A DNA stretch of 64,000 nt from Carettochelys insculpta (lineage: Eukaryota; Chordata; Testudines; Carettochelyidae), in assembly GCF_033958435.1 (NCBI RefSeq), contig NC_134138.1, forward strand, positions 185,229,298 through 185,293,297, given 5' to 3'. The translations under genes were made by a program, and so were the position numbers. The notes beneath the pieces are model-generated. The model saw only the letters and a program-made list of their open reading frames with translations. It had not been told where the DNA came from and made no database searches. This document shows positions 47,007 through 58,435 of the stretch, in pieces. Position 1 is the first letter of the stretch. The number at the start of each line of letters is the position of its first letter.

Positions 47007-48145
47007 TGTAACACGTCCCGTGACACCCAGCCCCTTGGTCTAGGGCGGGCGGCAACAAACAAAAAGGGGGTTAGGGCACCAGCCCGTACTCAGTTCGGGC
47101 AGTTAGCGGCTCACCGCTACCACCATACAGGCCCCAGCCCTCAGTCTAGGGCGGGGCAGCAGTTCACAAGAGTTGTATAGTTCTGGGCCCAGCCCTCAGT
47201 CCAGGGCGGGGCAGCAGTTCACAAGAGTTGTATAGTTCTGGGCCCAGCCCTCAGTCCAGGGCAGGGCAGCAGTTCACAAGAGTTAAGCACCGGCCCAGCC
47301 CTCAGTTTGGGGCGGGGCAGCAACACAAGGGTTAAACACCGGCCCAGCCCTCAGTTTGGGGCGGGGCAGCAACACAAGGGTTTACAGACAGGCTCAGCGG
47401 GGGCTGGCCGTGTCAAGGAGGGGGTAGGGGGTCGCAGGCCCTCCCACTCCACTGCGACCCGGCCCGGGGCCCTGGGGGTCGCTCACATGCAACCCCGGCA
47501 GTGGGGATCCAGACCGCAACACACTCCCATTGGTTCGTGAGCGACGTTCCCCAGGCCACTTCCTACCTCACCCTCTGTTGGCGGCAGGTCCCAGTCCATC
47601 TGGTCGAGGGGTCCTCCTAGGTCTGTCTCCTCTGGGTCATCCACCTTTGGGGGCTCCGGCCAATCGTCCATAATGACGTCGTTAGGGTAGTCAGGCGGCG
47701 GCAATACAGGAGACGCAAGGCGGTCCTGGGTCTGAGTACTGTAAGGATCCGCCGGGACTCTGAGGCAGCCCGCTCCCAGGGCCTCTTCCAAGGCGGGGGG
47801 TCTCCACCGGCAGGAAGGTCCTGGTAGGTCTGGGAAGTCCGGGTAGTCTCCTTGGGGCATACGGACCCAGGATTGCGTGGAGCCTCTGGGGGCCTGCTCC
47901 TGCGGCCTGGCCGGGCAGCTGTAGGCCCTCTCCCTTTGGCCCCGAGGAGCTCGTGCAGGCACGTCCTCCCTGCCTGGAGGCCCAGCCCCGAATGGTTCCT
48001 GAGTCCCACCTTTGGCTCTTCTAGCCCCTGGCCCCACCCTCTGAGGGGCGGGCCTCTGGTCTCCTGACTCTGGCCCCGCCCACCAGGGCCTCTGCATAGC
48101 TTCCTCTGCCTCCGGGTCTGCAAGAGGCCATACTGACTCACTACA
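47007..48145. mobile_element. Probable solo LTR, 1,139 bp, TSD TATGC
   Basis: It begins TGTAACACGTCCCG and ends ACTCACTACA, so the ends are TG...CA, and TATGC flanks both sides (47002-47006 and 48146-48150). Together with a clean empty-site relative at 54.9 kb, this supports an LTR left by recombination of an endogenous retrovirus or other LTR element. There is no internal region, primer-binding site or gag/pol/env here. It is GC-rich and contains tandem repeats (47117-47395). Open frames on the minus strand (47483-48141) look compositional. No TATA or AATAAA was confidently placed, so orientation is open. Confidence 0.65.
47117..47395. repeat. Tandem repeats inside the LTR
   Basis: About five units of roughly 50-65 bp, each with GGCCCAGCCCTCAGT(C/T), then GGGGCAGCAGTTCACAAGAG or GGGGCAGCAACACAAGGGTT. 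The first three units share GTTGTATAGTTCTG; the last two share TTAAACACC or similar. Variable tandem repeats of this kind are frequent in LTR U3 regions. Confidence 0.8.
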
Positions 48146-48240
48146 TATGCATTGCTATGTATACCACTCTGTTATCCAGAATATTTGAATATCCGACACC
48201 CTCCTGGTCCCAGGGCTGCCAGATATGAAAGAGTTTCCTG

Positions 48241-48904
48241 TATTTTACCTTAGGTTACAACGACATGGCAAGCAGGGGAACTCAAGTTTCCGGTTTCTGA
48301 ATCTTGTACTTTAATGTCCAGCCCACATCTCTTGTGCTGAAAAGGTCTGCGTGTTAAGAGTTAAGGTGTAACTAGAAGATTCATGTTACTGTTACAATAC
48401 TGAACAATTAGTTGTGGTCCATGGTTTTATTTAACATTGCAAAAATAATCCACAGTCAGAGCAGCCACACCATACATATCCTTTCCAAAATTTTGAGTAT
48501 ACTTAAAAAAAGCAAACCAGACCACTGAATACTTGAATTCAAAAGTTAAATTGCTGACCATTCTGGGAAAATTTTCTTTTCTTCATTTATGTCCAGTCAA
48601 GTCCTCTAAAGGGGAAGAATGTTTGCTTCTGGACTAAGTAGGGTTTCGCAAACTGGGAATACTGACTGTGAGATAGAGTTTTAAAGGCATGGCCATTCTT
48701 TGGTCAGGCACGGTTTTAGTTAGCCGGATGTCCACTTATAATGAAGGTGACCAAGTCTCCTGTGGTCCCATGAGGTTTGTTTACAGCCACCGGCCCTGGC
48801 TCTCAGTGTCTGTGCTGTAATTGTAATTGTAACCGTAATTTACCCCTAAAGGTCTTCTGAGAACCCAGTAAGCAGTGGAAGTGTTGTTCATGCTGCTAGA
48901 CAGT
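48241..48904. other. No gene seen
   Basis: GTTAGCCGGATGTCCACTTA near 48717 hints at an old DNA transposon that might connect to the end at 48905-48968. A small TTGTAATTGTAA local repeat is at about 48818. Confidence 0.35.
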
Positions 48905-48968
48905 ATTGACTTCCTGTGTTCTGGCAAGTTCTCTCGTTAGGGGTCCCAGACTAGAGAGGTTCAACCTG
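48905..48968 (-). mobile_element. Terminal fragment of a CAGGTTGAACC-type mariner-like element
   Basis: The reverse complement starts CAGGTTGAACCTCTCTAGTC, the same style of end as CAGGTTGC at 16365. Only one end is recognised. Confidence 0.5.
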
Positions 48969-49199
48969 CACCTAGATGCTGCCCCACTCAGCACTGCGCA
49001 AATGAACTCCCTGAGTGGCTCATGCCTGCAAGAATTTTCACAGCTAGAATAGATGGCAAGTAGGCATCTTTCTCTTCATGGCACAGGTGCAAGGCAAGCA
49101 TCTAAATATGGGATTTCCAGAAAGTAGGGATGAGCAATTCCCTGCCTAAGTAGGTATTTTCCTCAAATGTAATAAATGCTGTTATGAAGAGGATATTGA

Positions 49200-49455
49200 T
49201 CAATTGAAATAAACATCAGGTTTAATCTGCAGAAAAGGAGATTTAGGGTAGCTATTAGGCAAACTTTCTAACTTAAGCATTGGAACAAGGTATGGAGGGA
49301 GGCCATGGAATCCCCATCCTTGGAGATGTTTAAGAATAGGTGAAACAAACATTTTATGAGAGTAATCTAAGTTTACAGCACAGGAAGCTAGATTAGATGA
49401 TGGACTCAGGCCTGTAATCAACCTCAACCTCAAATTTTTATGATTCTCTAAGATC
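49200..49455 (+). mobile_element. Old CR1 LINE 3'-end fragment
   Basis: Frames read AEKEI/RFRVAIRQTF-like, then HWNKVWREAMESPSLEMFK, the conserved CR1 C-terminus (W...LP/EAV...SPSL..FK). It ends with ATTTTTATGATTCT, a decayed CR1 octamer tail. Confidence 0.7.
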
Positions 49456-52249
49456 CCGAGGCCCCAGAAAACCTTGAAGACAAAAGATCTTTGAGTGAAA
49501 AGGCAGGGCCAATTTTCTGGGGGCAAGGGAGGTAGATCTAGCCAGTCAGAGATTCCTTCAGTTGCCCACCCTAGCAAGAATCAGATACTACTCCAGGAAA
49601 ACTTTTGAAAGCTCCTTCAGTCCAATGAAAGTCCTTGACCTTGCAGGAAGTAATGAAGAAACCAGTTCTATGTTACCTGGATGTCCCAGGGGAGTTTATT
49701 TTCCAGAACAATGCTTCCAACATGGTGTTTGGGCAGTGTAGTCCCAGTAAATCCATGGGGTGAAACCACCTGGGCCAGCCCAAAGCTGCTTCCGGAAGAG
49801 AGAGCATATATTGCCACCCAGAAAGAAGCACTGGTGCTAAAGAAGGTCATGAACTCCCTCTGCTACTGCCTCTTTGAAAGCCTCTTCATCTAGATTACAG
49901 AAAATGCCCCTCTGTGGTGGCTTAATGCACTGAAGGTTGCAACTCCCAGCTAATGCAATAGTACTTGTATCTTTAGCCATCTGCAATAGAAATATATCAT
50001 AGAGTGGGAAAGGCACTCGCTCTGGAACAGAGATTTTTCGCAGGAGCAACAGCTCACAGTGCCCTGAGAACAGTCTTGAGAAAGGCATATGGTGCATACT
50101 CCCACCTTGACCAAGAAGTGGTTATTGAGAGCCTGTGGAATTAATCAACCCTGCCTTGTTACCTCTGCTGACAGCTGGCTGCCTATCAGAGATTCCCCAA
50201 GGGAAGGAAGGCTTGAAGGAGGGAGACATTAGCTAGAAGAGATGAGGACCTGATCCAGCCCAAATGACACTCCTTTTTGATTCTTGTATTTGCTCTGGAG
50301 CTTTCATAGCCTGTGAAGGACTGGACCCTCTCCTCAATTTAGCATATATGCTAAGTTACTACAGAACCAGGGCCATGACAGAGGGGTCTGATGCACACTG
50401 TGGCCCAGAAGGAGACTGAGGTAGGTTGAATAGGCCCACAGCAAGTCACAAAGGTACTCCGCAGAGGCCAACACTGCCATAAAGCATCCTTGAAAAGTGA
50501 TGAGACCTGCCAGGTCCTATCTATGGATGTCTATCAGTTAAGTGCAATCTGTTGCAGCTTTTGCATTTTACAAGGCTATTTCCATTATCTGGAATTTTAA
50601 AAAGTGGTATTCCCCCCCCTTTTGAAATCTTCTCTAAGCCCAGAAGAACCAAGGCTACAGGATTGGACACACCTTACTCCACTTCTTTATTAAGAAGACT
50701 CATTACTTTAACATATAAGAGCACATTTAAAAATAACATTAATTTGTACTAGGAAACCCAGGCTATTCAGGAATATAATACAGACTAATTTGTTAAATTG
50801 TCTTTAAAAACAAAAGTCCCTGACTGAAAACATGAGAAGTGTTGCAGTAAGCATAAAAGTTTTCATTTGGGTCCTACGTGAGGGATTTGGGGTTATGTAC
50901 TTCAATTATATGCTTATGACTTTCATAAAGTCTAATTAATCATTTGCTTGCAAACTTTAACCCTTTCTGTGTACACTGTACTTCAACCCAGCATTTTTGT
51001 GGCGAAAACCAGAACAAAATGTCATGGTGAGGACATGGGCTCTTATTACAATGATTATGCATGAAATAAATGTATTTGTTTTCCACTGGTCAGAATAGGT
51101 TTTGAAACACTATAATCACTTGCAGCCAAAAATATTTGCAAGAGAACAATCTGGCCACAGAGGCAGACTGTATGCACACGTATATGTATTGTACACACCA
51201 TGGACCTTGGGGATTATTTTTCCATGTTATGTATTTTACCAAGCAGTTCCCCGAGATCTGTGGGGAGTACTAAGAGTATTATTTTAATTATTGTTGCCAG
51301 GAATATATCATAACATTGACAATTGATTTAGAAGTTTATCCCAAATCACCTAGAGAAGAGGTTTTACTAGTCATCTTGCAGCTTCTAAAACTTTGTACCA
51401 ATTAAATGTAATACTACAGAATAAATAAGGTTATTTTATATTGCCAACCAGTCTCTAGACAAGGAGCTATGCAATTTCATTGACCAACTAAAATCTGCCG
51501 TATATTTGTTTGTTGGATGGTTCTACCTGCTTCAGGAAGCTACAAATCCATTGGCAAGACAAGTCCTGGGACACCTTTACGTACATTTCAGAAGCGATCC
51601 TTGACCAGTGTTTTAAATGAGAGAAAGAAGGACAGATTATGGTGCTGGCCCCAAATTTTCAGCAGATGCCACTTAAAGCTGGGGAACTATTGAAGTAACT
51701 ATGTATCTATTCAATTTGGATAGGCACTTAGGAAGGAAAAAATGCGAACCCAGACAATGGCAAGACTCTGGAGAAATCTGTAATTAGAATGAGTAGCTCC
51801 TTTTGCCTTGGAGTCAGCAGCGAAAGCAGCTCAATGAGAACTGTCAAGCTGAGAATCTAGTCTACATTGTAGCCTGGGGTGAAGAGGGACAAAAAGGATC
51901 ATTGAGGCAAAAGGCAATACGTACGCATGGCAAAAATGAAAATCCTTCAAGCAATGAAAGTAGCTTACTAAATACAGTGAATGGACAGTTTTGGCCCTTG
52001 ATCTGCCTGGGTGTTTGGTCTGTATGGTATGTTCTTAGAGGGCCATGTGAAGGAGGCTATTTTAGGGGAAACCCAAGAGCTCACCATCAGAATAGCCTGG
52101 GTATAATCAAGGATGCTCCCTCTTCTGCCCTCGTACTGACCTATTTAAACAGGAACAGGAAATTGAATAGGGAAGTGGAGACTAGAAGCCATTCAGCTTT
52201 CCTAGGCTCCAGTTGACAAGCCAGACCAGGCTAACAAGCATTTGAGTTG
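49456..52249. other. No gene seen in about 2.8 kb
   Basis: Only short frames. No recognised element. Confidence 0.45.
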
Positions 52250-53130
52250 ATGACCTTGTGAGTCCCATGTCACGGGTGAACAATGGCTCTTTGTCATGAA
52301 TGAATGCCTATAAAGGGTTAAACTCAGACAGAGTGGGTTCTTTGTCGGCAAGCAGCCAAGTGAGCCAAGGGGGAGGGGGGATTTTTTTAATGGAAGCGGT
52401 TACTTGCTTAAGGCTTTGTTTCTTTATTTGTTTGTTTTTCATGTGTGTGGCTATAGGAGAGATACAGAAAGATGCTTAAGCCTGAGCAGGCTTAAGGAAT
52501 TCGGTAAATATCAAGCAGATCTGGGCATACGGGTGTGTAAGTAGAAACAAAATGTTTAGTCAGACATGATCAGGTTATTTTTTATTTTGGGCTTGATGCA
52601 GAACTTCTCAGGCTGACTGATATACCCTCCCTCTGTACACTGTAACTTTTAAACTGAATCCCAGGCAAGTATTTCTCTGTGCTTTAATCTATTTTTTTTC
52701 TTTAGTTGCTCTGTAACACCTAGCAACCAAGTATGCTTGATTACATATATCTTTTGTTTTTATGGAATGATTTGACTCCTGTGTCCTAGAGAAGGGTATG
52801 TGTATATTCATGCCTAAAACTGAAAGGGCAGCTATCAGATTGCAGCTTAATTTCTTCCTCTTTGTTTTCAAACTCTCTTCTGAGGGTTAAGAGCTTGGGG
52901 TTACCCCACAGGGAGACATCCCAAGTGTGTGTTCCAGGTTGTAAAGACAGGTTTTCTCACTTGGGTGCTGGCAGCTACCTCCTGGAGTTAGGAGAATCTG
53001 TGACGTTGGGAAGTTTTTAAGCAGAAGCCTATAGAGACAAGGTATTTTTAAGGTCTCTTGAGGGCCTCCACCTTTTGCGCTTGGGGAAAAGTGTCAGAGT
53101 GGGGAGAAGCATTGACACTCTTGCTTACAG
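52250..53130 (+). repeat. Candidate LTR-type dispersed repeat
   Basis: Contains CCTATAAAGGGTTAAACTCA (TATA-like), GGGGTTACCCCACAGGGAGA, CCAAGTGTGTGTTCCAGGTT, GGAGAATCTGTGACGTTGGG and GGTCTCTTGAGGGCCTCCAC. This order of phrases is one I associate with turtle LTR elements; ends and duplications were not found, so identity is tentative. Confidence 0.35.
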
Positions 53131-53756
53131 GTCAATGTTCTAAAGACAAAGTACAAGATGAGGTGCTACTGTTGACTAGTTGGTGTCTTCCACAGGCCAT
53201 CTAATCATGCTACAGTTCAAGATGACCAGTGCTTTAAGCAAGCATCTAAAGCGTAAGGGATAAAAAGCTGCCTCATCATGGAGAAATTCAATTGAATTAC
53301 ATGCTATGGGGCTCACATTGCCAATATTAAAACATTCTTGGAACTTCAGAGCTTTAGATGAGTTTCCTATCTTGAAATATTGCATCCCCTGTGGTAGGAT
53401 TCTGTCTTAGATCTCATTTTAATTAAAAAAAAAATTATGTGCAAAACAGAATAGAGTCATATATAGTAACATACTTGGTGCTTGAAAATGGGCAGCCATT
53501 CTTCTACAACAGGATTTTACTACAAGGTTACAGAAAGAGACATCTGAATTGGAATTCATTCGCAAGTTTGCCACATTTAATCTTAAACTTAACAGAGATC
53601 TCAGTTTTATTACAGGGGCAATTTCCCCACATCTGATATTTGCAAGAATGGCGCCTTGCCCACTTAAGTTAATTCTTTCATGGATCCTACTAGTAACAGG
53701 TGATCCCTTCCTTCCTCCCACTTCCCTTCCCACTTAACCCTGGATTCTAATTGTCC
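53131..53756. other. No gene seen
   Basis: Unique-looking; short frames. Confidence 0.4.
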
Positions 53757-54370
53757 ATCCATTATGAAGAAGTGGGGTTACACACAAAAGCTTATTAACT
53801 AATAAATACATTTGTTAGTCTTCAAGGTGCTACAGCAGATGTTTTCAACCAGTGTGCCCTGACACACTGGTGTGCTATGAGAACTGTACGATGTGCCATG
53901 AAATTTCATCAATTTCCCCTCTGCGCAGCTCTTTGTAGAGTCATGGCAGGAGCAGGAGTGGGGAATTGGCAAACCCATGCCTCAATTTCCCACTGCAGTG
54001 GCTTTTTGCAGAGCTCCTGTGACGGGAAATGCTGATCCTGCAGGAGCCCATTCGTGTCAGGAGGCAGCAGAAATGTTGCTTCCTGGCCCAAACAGGCTGG
54101 TGGGGTGCCTGCCCCCCCTGTTGTAGTAAGGAGGGAGGGCAGGGGCCTGTTGGAGGTAGGATGTGATTTAAATGCCACGTCCCAGCTCCAAAGGTTTGGC
54201 AGGGAAGGGCGAATGTTTGAGCAATCAATTCAGCTGAAGAAAGTGGGTGTGCTGTGGAACTTCTTGTCTCATTGAACTGTGTCGTCTTACTAAAAAGCTT
54301 GGGAATCACTGTGCAACAGGACTGCTTGTTTTTTGTCAAGTTACTGACTAACACGGGTACCCTCCCCAAA
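53757..54370 (-). mobile_element. SINE interrupted by a hAT element
   Basis: The left part (53757-53835: ATGAAGAAGTGGGGTTACAC, GTTAGTCTTCAAGGTGCTAC) and the right part (54312-54370: GGACTGCTTGTTTTTTGTC, AGTTACTGACTAACACGGGT) join into the SINE order seen uninterrupted at 55800-55990. The tRNA-like head lies at the right, so the SINE is on minus. Confidence 0.8.
53836..54311. mobile_element. Non-autonomous hAT element, 476 bp, 8-bp TSD
   Basis: It starts CAGATGTTTTCAACCAGTGT and ends GGGAATCACTG; the reverse complement CAGTGATTCCCAAGC pairs with the start. The flanks TGCTACAG (53828-53835) and TGCAACAG (54312-54319) differ at one base, an 8-bp target duplication. GTGTGCTATGAGAACTG near the left and GTGTGCTGTGGAACTTCTTG near the right are subterminal hAT motifs. 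No transposase. Confidence 0.85.
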
Positions 54371-54901
54371 CACACACATACATCGTTACGAAATGATTAT
54401 CACAAACCTTACCAGCTCATTTCCTGGGCCCGGCCTTCTGTAATATAAATAAACAGTCAAATGCCTTAGAAACCTCGTCCAAAGCACACACTTCTCCCTG
54501 GTGTACAAGATGAAAAACAAACAAGGTGGGCCACACAAACATTTAGCAAATTCAGAGCTCCTGCTGAATCAAAATGAGGCCATGAGGTTGGAGGTTTTGG
54601 GCTTGAGATGAAAACAAGCACACGGGCTCAGTGGTTTGTTGAGGCTCCAGAATAGTTCCTATCATGTGAGCTGCACAGGTCACTGCTGCTGTGAGGGATA
54701 AGCCAGAGAGCTAGACTGCCATTCTGCCTAAGATCCCACAAGCAGTCACATAATTGTTTGTGAGATCTTTTACTTTTTGTACAGCAACATATGCAATACA
54801 AATGGAAATATTTACTTAGGTAAACAAGTAGAGCGCATAAGAGACACAAAACAATCCCTTCAGATTTCCAAGGGAAAGAGAGAGGAAATATTTTGTATAT
54901 A
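54371..54901. other. No gene seen
   Basis: Unique-looking. Confidence 0.4.
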
Positions 54902-55239
54902 CAATAAACTCTTTCATATCAGCAACCCCAGGGCTGGGAGGTTGCCGCATATACAAATATTCTGGATAATAGAGAGGTATACCTAGCAACGCATAACACT
55001 AAAGAAAAACAAGATTAGATATTCATATTAAGAAACAAACAAAAATGCATGCAGAGTACTTTATTTATCAACCACAGTCGTACAGTACACTGTAAACTTA
55101 TACTATATTTGCTGTATATTTGTATTTACTTTCATTATGCTGTACTTAAGGCAAACGTAACTAAAATTTAGTTATGGTTAAAATGCCAGTTATTTGAGAG
55201 TTCTGGAAGATGGAATGCCACATATGAGAGAGTTTACTA
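54902..55239 (+). mobile_element. Uninterrupted mariner/Tigger-like repeat
   Basis: The left end CAATAAACTCTTTCATATC and the reverse complement of the right end TAGTAAACTCTCTCATATG form a TIR, with TA next to both ends. It is the intact relative of the element split by the LTR at 47 kb. No coding capacity in 338 bp. Confidence 0.65.
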
Positions 55240-55799
55240 TACTGTACAAAATAAATGACCAGTTTTAAATTTCTACCATAGATGTCAGCATTGGAAAAGA
55301 AAGGGAGGCTGGACATAACTTATGTTCAGCCCAGACACCTGTTCTATTGCAAGTTAGTAATGTATTCAGCAATCATCAGTGTGTCAGAAAGAAAAGTGAA
55401 TGCTGTGTGTCCGATACATAGAGTGCTGCCAGTCTAACATCTACTCATAACACAGGTAAATCGTGGACAACAGGAATATAAGATTCCCTATGTCCACTCA
55501 CTCCTCTGCTACAAGCTGCAGAGCAGAGAGAGTGCTACAGCTGCTTCAGAAGCAGCTAACTCTTAAGCTTGCATTAAACAACGTTCTGAATGTGAAACTA
55601 ACTGCAGGTTAATATTCTTTAGTCAGTTATTTCACCAGTGCATTAATGCAAAAGTGTAACTGCTGTTTCATTGTTTGCATTTTTTTTTAAGCAGAAACAT
55701 CCAGTTTAGGTAAAACACCATTGCTTTATTTCAGTATCAACAGCTAGTTTCCCCAAATGTTGTAGGTTTATTCCATCTAGAGAAACTGTATTCCTACAT
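55240..55799. other. No gene seen
   Basis: Unique-looking; a T run at about 55680-55688. Confidence 0.4.
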
Positions 55800-55990
55800 A
55801 AAACAAGCAGACCTGTAGCACCTTAAAAACTAATTCATTTATTAGGTAATGAGCTTTCATGGGTAAAACCCACTTCTTCATATTCTGAAAATTCATTACC
55901 TAATAAATAAATGTGTTAGTCTTTAAGGTGCTACAGAATTGCTTGTTTTTTATGAAGCTACAGACTAACACAGCTGCCCCTCTGAGTCTA
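55800..55990 (-). mobile_element. Near-complete SINE with palindromic tail
   Basis: From the minus strand: head GGGGCAGCTGTGTTAGTCTG, then the two inverted arms (TTTATTTATTAGGTAATGAA and CATTACCTAATAAATGAATT) around a GAAGAAGTGGGTTTTACCC centre. Serves as the uninterrupted reference for the hAT-split SINE. Confidence 0.8.
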
Positions 55991-56217
55991 TGTACCCCCT
56001 AACGCATCGTCACAGTTAGTATGCACAGTACGCTGAGGTCAGGAACAAAACATCACATTCAAGTATGTGCTTAAGTAGAGGATTAGAAGCCAATAGCATG
56101 GGGGCTTGGTTATTTCCCTCTAATTCCCTAAATTCTCCTACAGCTATTTGAAATTGGTGTCCCCAGTAGGCAAAGTGAGATCCTAACAAATTCAGGCATG
56201 GATGTACCCAGTCCACA
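55991..56217. other. No feature recognised
   Basis: Unique-looking spacer. Confidence 0.35.
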
Positions 56218-56825
56218 GGTGAGGTTCCTGTAGTTGGCCAGGGGAAGACTCCCTGGCAGTCACAATTTTTGGGCAACAGAAGAAAATACTTTGTCACTAC
56301 AGTGGCTGTCCTCTCAGAGGAAATCCTTGTATCGGCTTTATCCAAAGGCCAACGGATTGGCTGCAGTCAGGGGTCCTTTAGCCGCCCTGAGGAAGTCTCC
56401 CTCGGTGGTCATGATTTTCAGGTGCTGATTGCAGCCAGGGCTCTTTTAGCTGCCCGAAGGAAGTCACAGTTCTTGGGGCTGGCTGTAGTTGGCAGTCTTT
56501 TATCTGCCCCGAGCCATAACTGTTTCAGCGATTAATTTCAGTGTCAGTGTAGTGCCTGTGTCTACTTAAGCAGATTTTTGTTCTAAGGGTCCTCTTTTCC
56601 AGGAGGTCTAAATCTTTGCCAGGTCCAAACCTAGATCCAAACCTGGGCACACTATTAATAGGATCAGGTGGTGCGTCTTCCTGGGCAATCATGATTTTTG
56701 GGTGCTGGCTGTCGTTGTAGTCTCTTAGCTGTCCAGGGGAAGTCACCATTGCCGGCCACGATTTTCGGGGTCTGGCAGCTGCCTGGGGAAAGTAGTCTCC
56801 GGCATCTGATGTAGTCAGGGGTTGG
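56218..56825. repeat. Degenerate minisatellite, about 60-65 bp period
   Basis: Recurring phrases: TTAGC(C/T)G(C/T)CC...GGAAGTC, GTCA(C/T)(A/G)ATTTT(T/C)(A/G/T)GG and GCTG(A/G)(C/T)TG(C/T)(A/C)G(T/C)...AGTC. I see at least five imperfect occurrences (near 56230, 56375, 56440, 56690 and 56745). Units have diverged and are unevenly spaced. Confidence 0.5.
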
Positions 56826-58435
56826 GGCAGAGGAGCATCAAGCGCCCAGAGTCAGGGGCTGGGACCAAATTTGTCTTTCAATGGATCACTGCTAAAGGAT
56901 TTAAAGTGTACTCATTCCAATGTGGCGGCCATTTCTCAGGCTTCCTCTCCGTAATTAACCCTGGCTCCCTGTTACACATAGGCACAGAATGTGCCATCAA
57001 AAGTTGATCAGGTGGACATTCAGTGTAACACCCCCAGGCACTTAGATTATGGACTGGGTGCAAGGATTTTGCAGTGGTTGCAAGGATGAAAATTGTTGTT
57101 CTGAGGGTCAGACCCTGCCTGGCAAAAGAGACGTTTGTTTAACATGGCAGGGGAATGAGGGAAATGAAATGTAGGAAACAAAATGTGGGAAGATGTTGTC
57201 AGATACCCACAGCCACTTGCGGGGCATTTTTTTCCCATACTGCACCAGTGAAAATAGCCAGAATGCTATGGGGCTCAGGGAACTATGGGATAGGTTCCCA
57301 CAATACACTGCTGCAGCAGTCAGTTTAAGCTACTTGTGTGTGGCAGCAACAAGTCAACTTTATGGGGAGCCTGTGGAAACGTGAGGATGCTCAAAATCAA
57401 ATTACTAAAATAACATTAATAATAGATATCAATAAATTCAATTTTAGCTCTTAGTGTAGGCACAACCAAAGAGATTCTCAGACTTGTTTTATCTCCTAAA
57501 TATTTCCAGGTAATGGTCGTAAAATAGAATCTGAAGGAACACACCTTTTGGGATCAGGATGGAGTTCTAAGGGGAAGGCAGCCCACATACTGGGCCGGTG
57601 GCTAAGCTACAAACATAAGGAAGAATAACAGCAATGAAGCTGGTGACAGAGGATGAATACTGCAGATCCAAAAAGAGCTGACATAATCCCAGTTTGCTTT
57701 GCTTTCAAAGTAGCATACAAGAGATGAAATCCAAAGAGTTCTCTAGACACTCTACTGAGTTAGGATAACACGAGATATCCAAATGAGGAATTTCAAAAAA
57801 GCCAATAACGTGGCAAAAACAGTGTGAATGGGGGAAGAGGTTTTAGCCTTTATGCCCTGAACCCTTGTTTTATTTTTGAATTCATTTAGGTCACATTCCA
57901 ATATACTAGAATGGTTACTTGGATTTTTTTTTTAGGGAGTTAGTTTATTTTGAGAATGTCAAGACTAAATTTTAGAAAGACATTATTTTAGTGACTGCAC
58001 TGGACTTGTTCAGTGTTTTGTTTTTGTAAAAGCTAAAACAATGTAATTTATTTGTGTAAGCAAGAAATGTTTGGTTTTCCTTCTATGCTGCTATGTGGCA
58101 TTGTCTGGAATGTGGGTTTTTAATGACTAGTAGTTTGTGCTTTGTTCCCACTCTATCATCATCGCCACATGTTCCATTGTATCCTTGTGCTTTTACAAGA
58201 AAAGACTCTGGGCACTTCAGCCTTTCCTTTTTGTAACCTTCCACCTGTCACACAAGAGTGGAAATTAGCCTGTGCTGCTTTCTAGTATCATAAAGCTATT
58301 TCAGCAGATTCAAATGGAAATTATTTTAAAATGTTGCAGTGTCTAATCCAGCTAGTGTATGTGCAGGGCTTTTATCTCTTATGGATTTTTATGCTTCAAA
58401 TGATGCTATGAGACCAATAAAATAAGTTAGCAGGA
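56826..58435. other. No gene seen
   Basis: Unique-looking; short frames only. Confidence 0.45.

Larger units (their letters stand above)
46767..48240 (-). mobile_element. Mariner/Tigger-like repeat split by an LTR insertion
   Basis: The parts 46767-47006 and 48146-48240 together match the reverse complement of 54902-55239: TTAAACTCTTTCATATCCAG, GGCATTTTAACCATAA, TTTACAGTGTAC, ATTTTTGTTTGTTTCTTAA and, after the gap, GCTATGTATACCACTCTGTT, ATCCAGAATATTTGAATATC and GATATGAAAGAGTTT. The ends are an inverted repeat of AAACTCTTTCATATC type. The 1,139-bp block between them is the LTR listed separately. Confidence 0.75.

Noticed and set aside
47483..48141. Minus-strand open frames of 204 and 174 codons
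   Set aside because: They lie inside the LTR block, overlap in different frames and show no retroviral protein motif.
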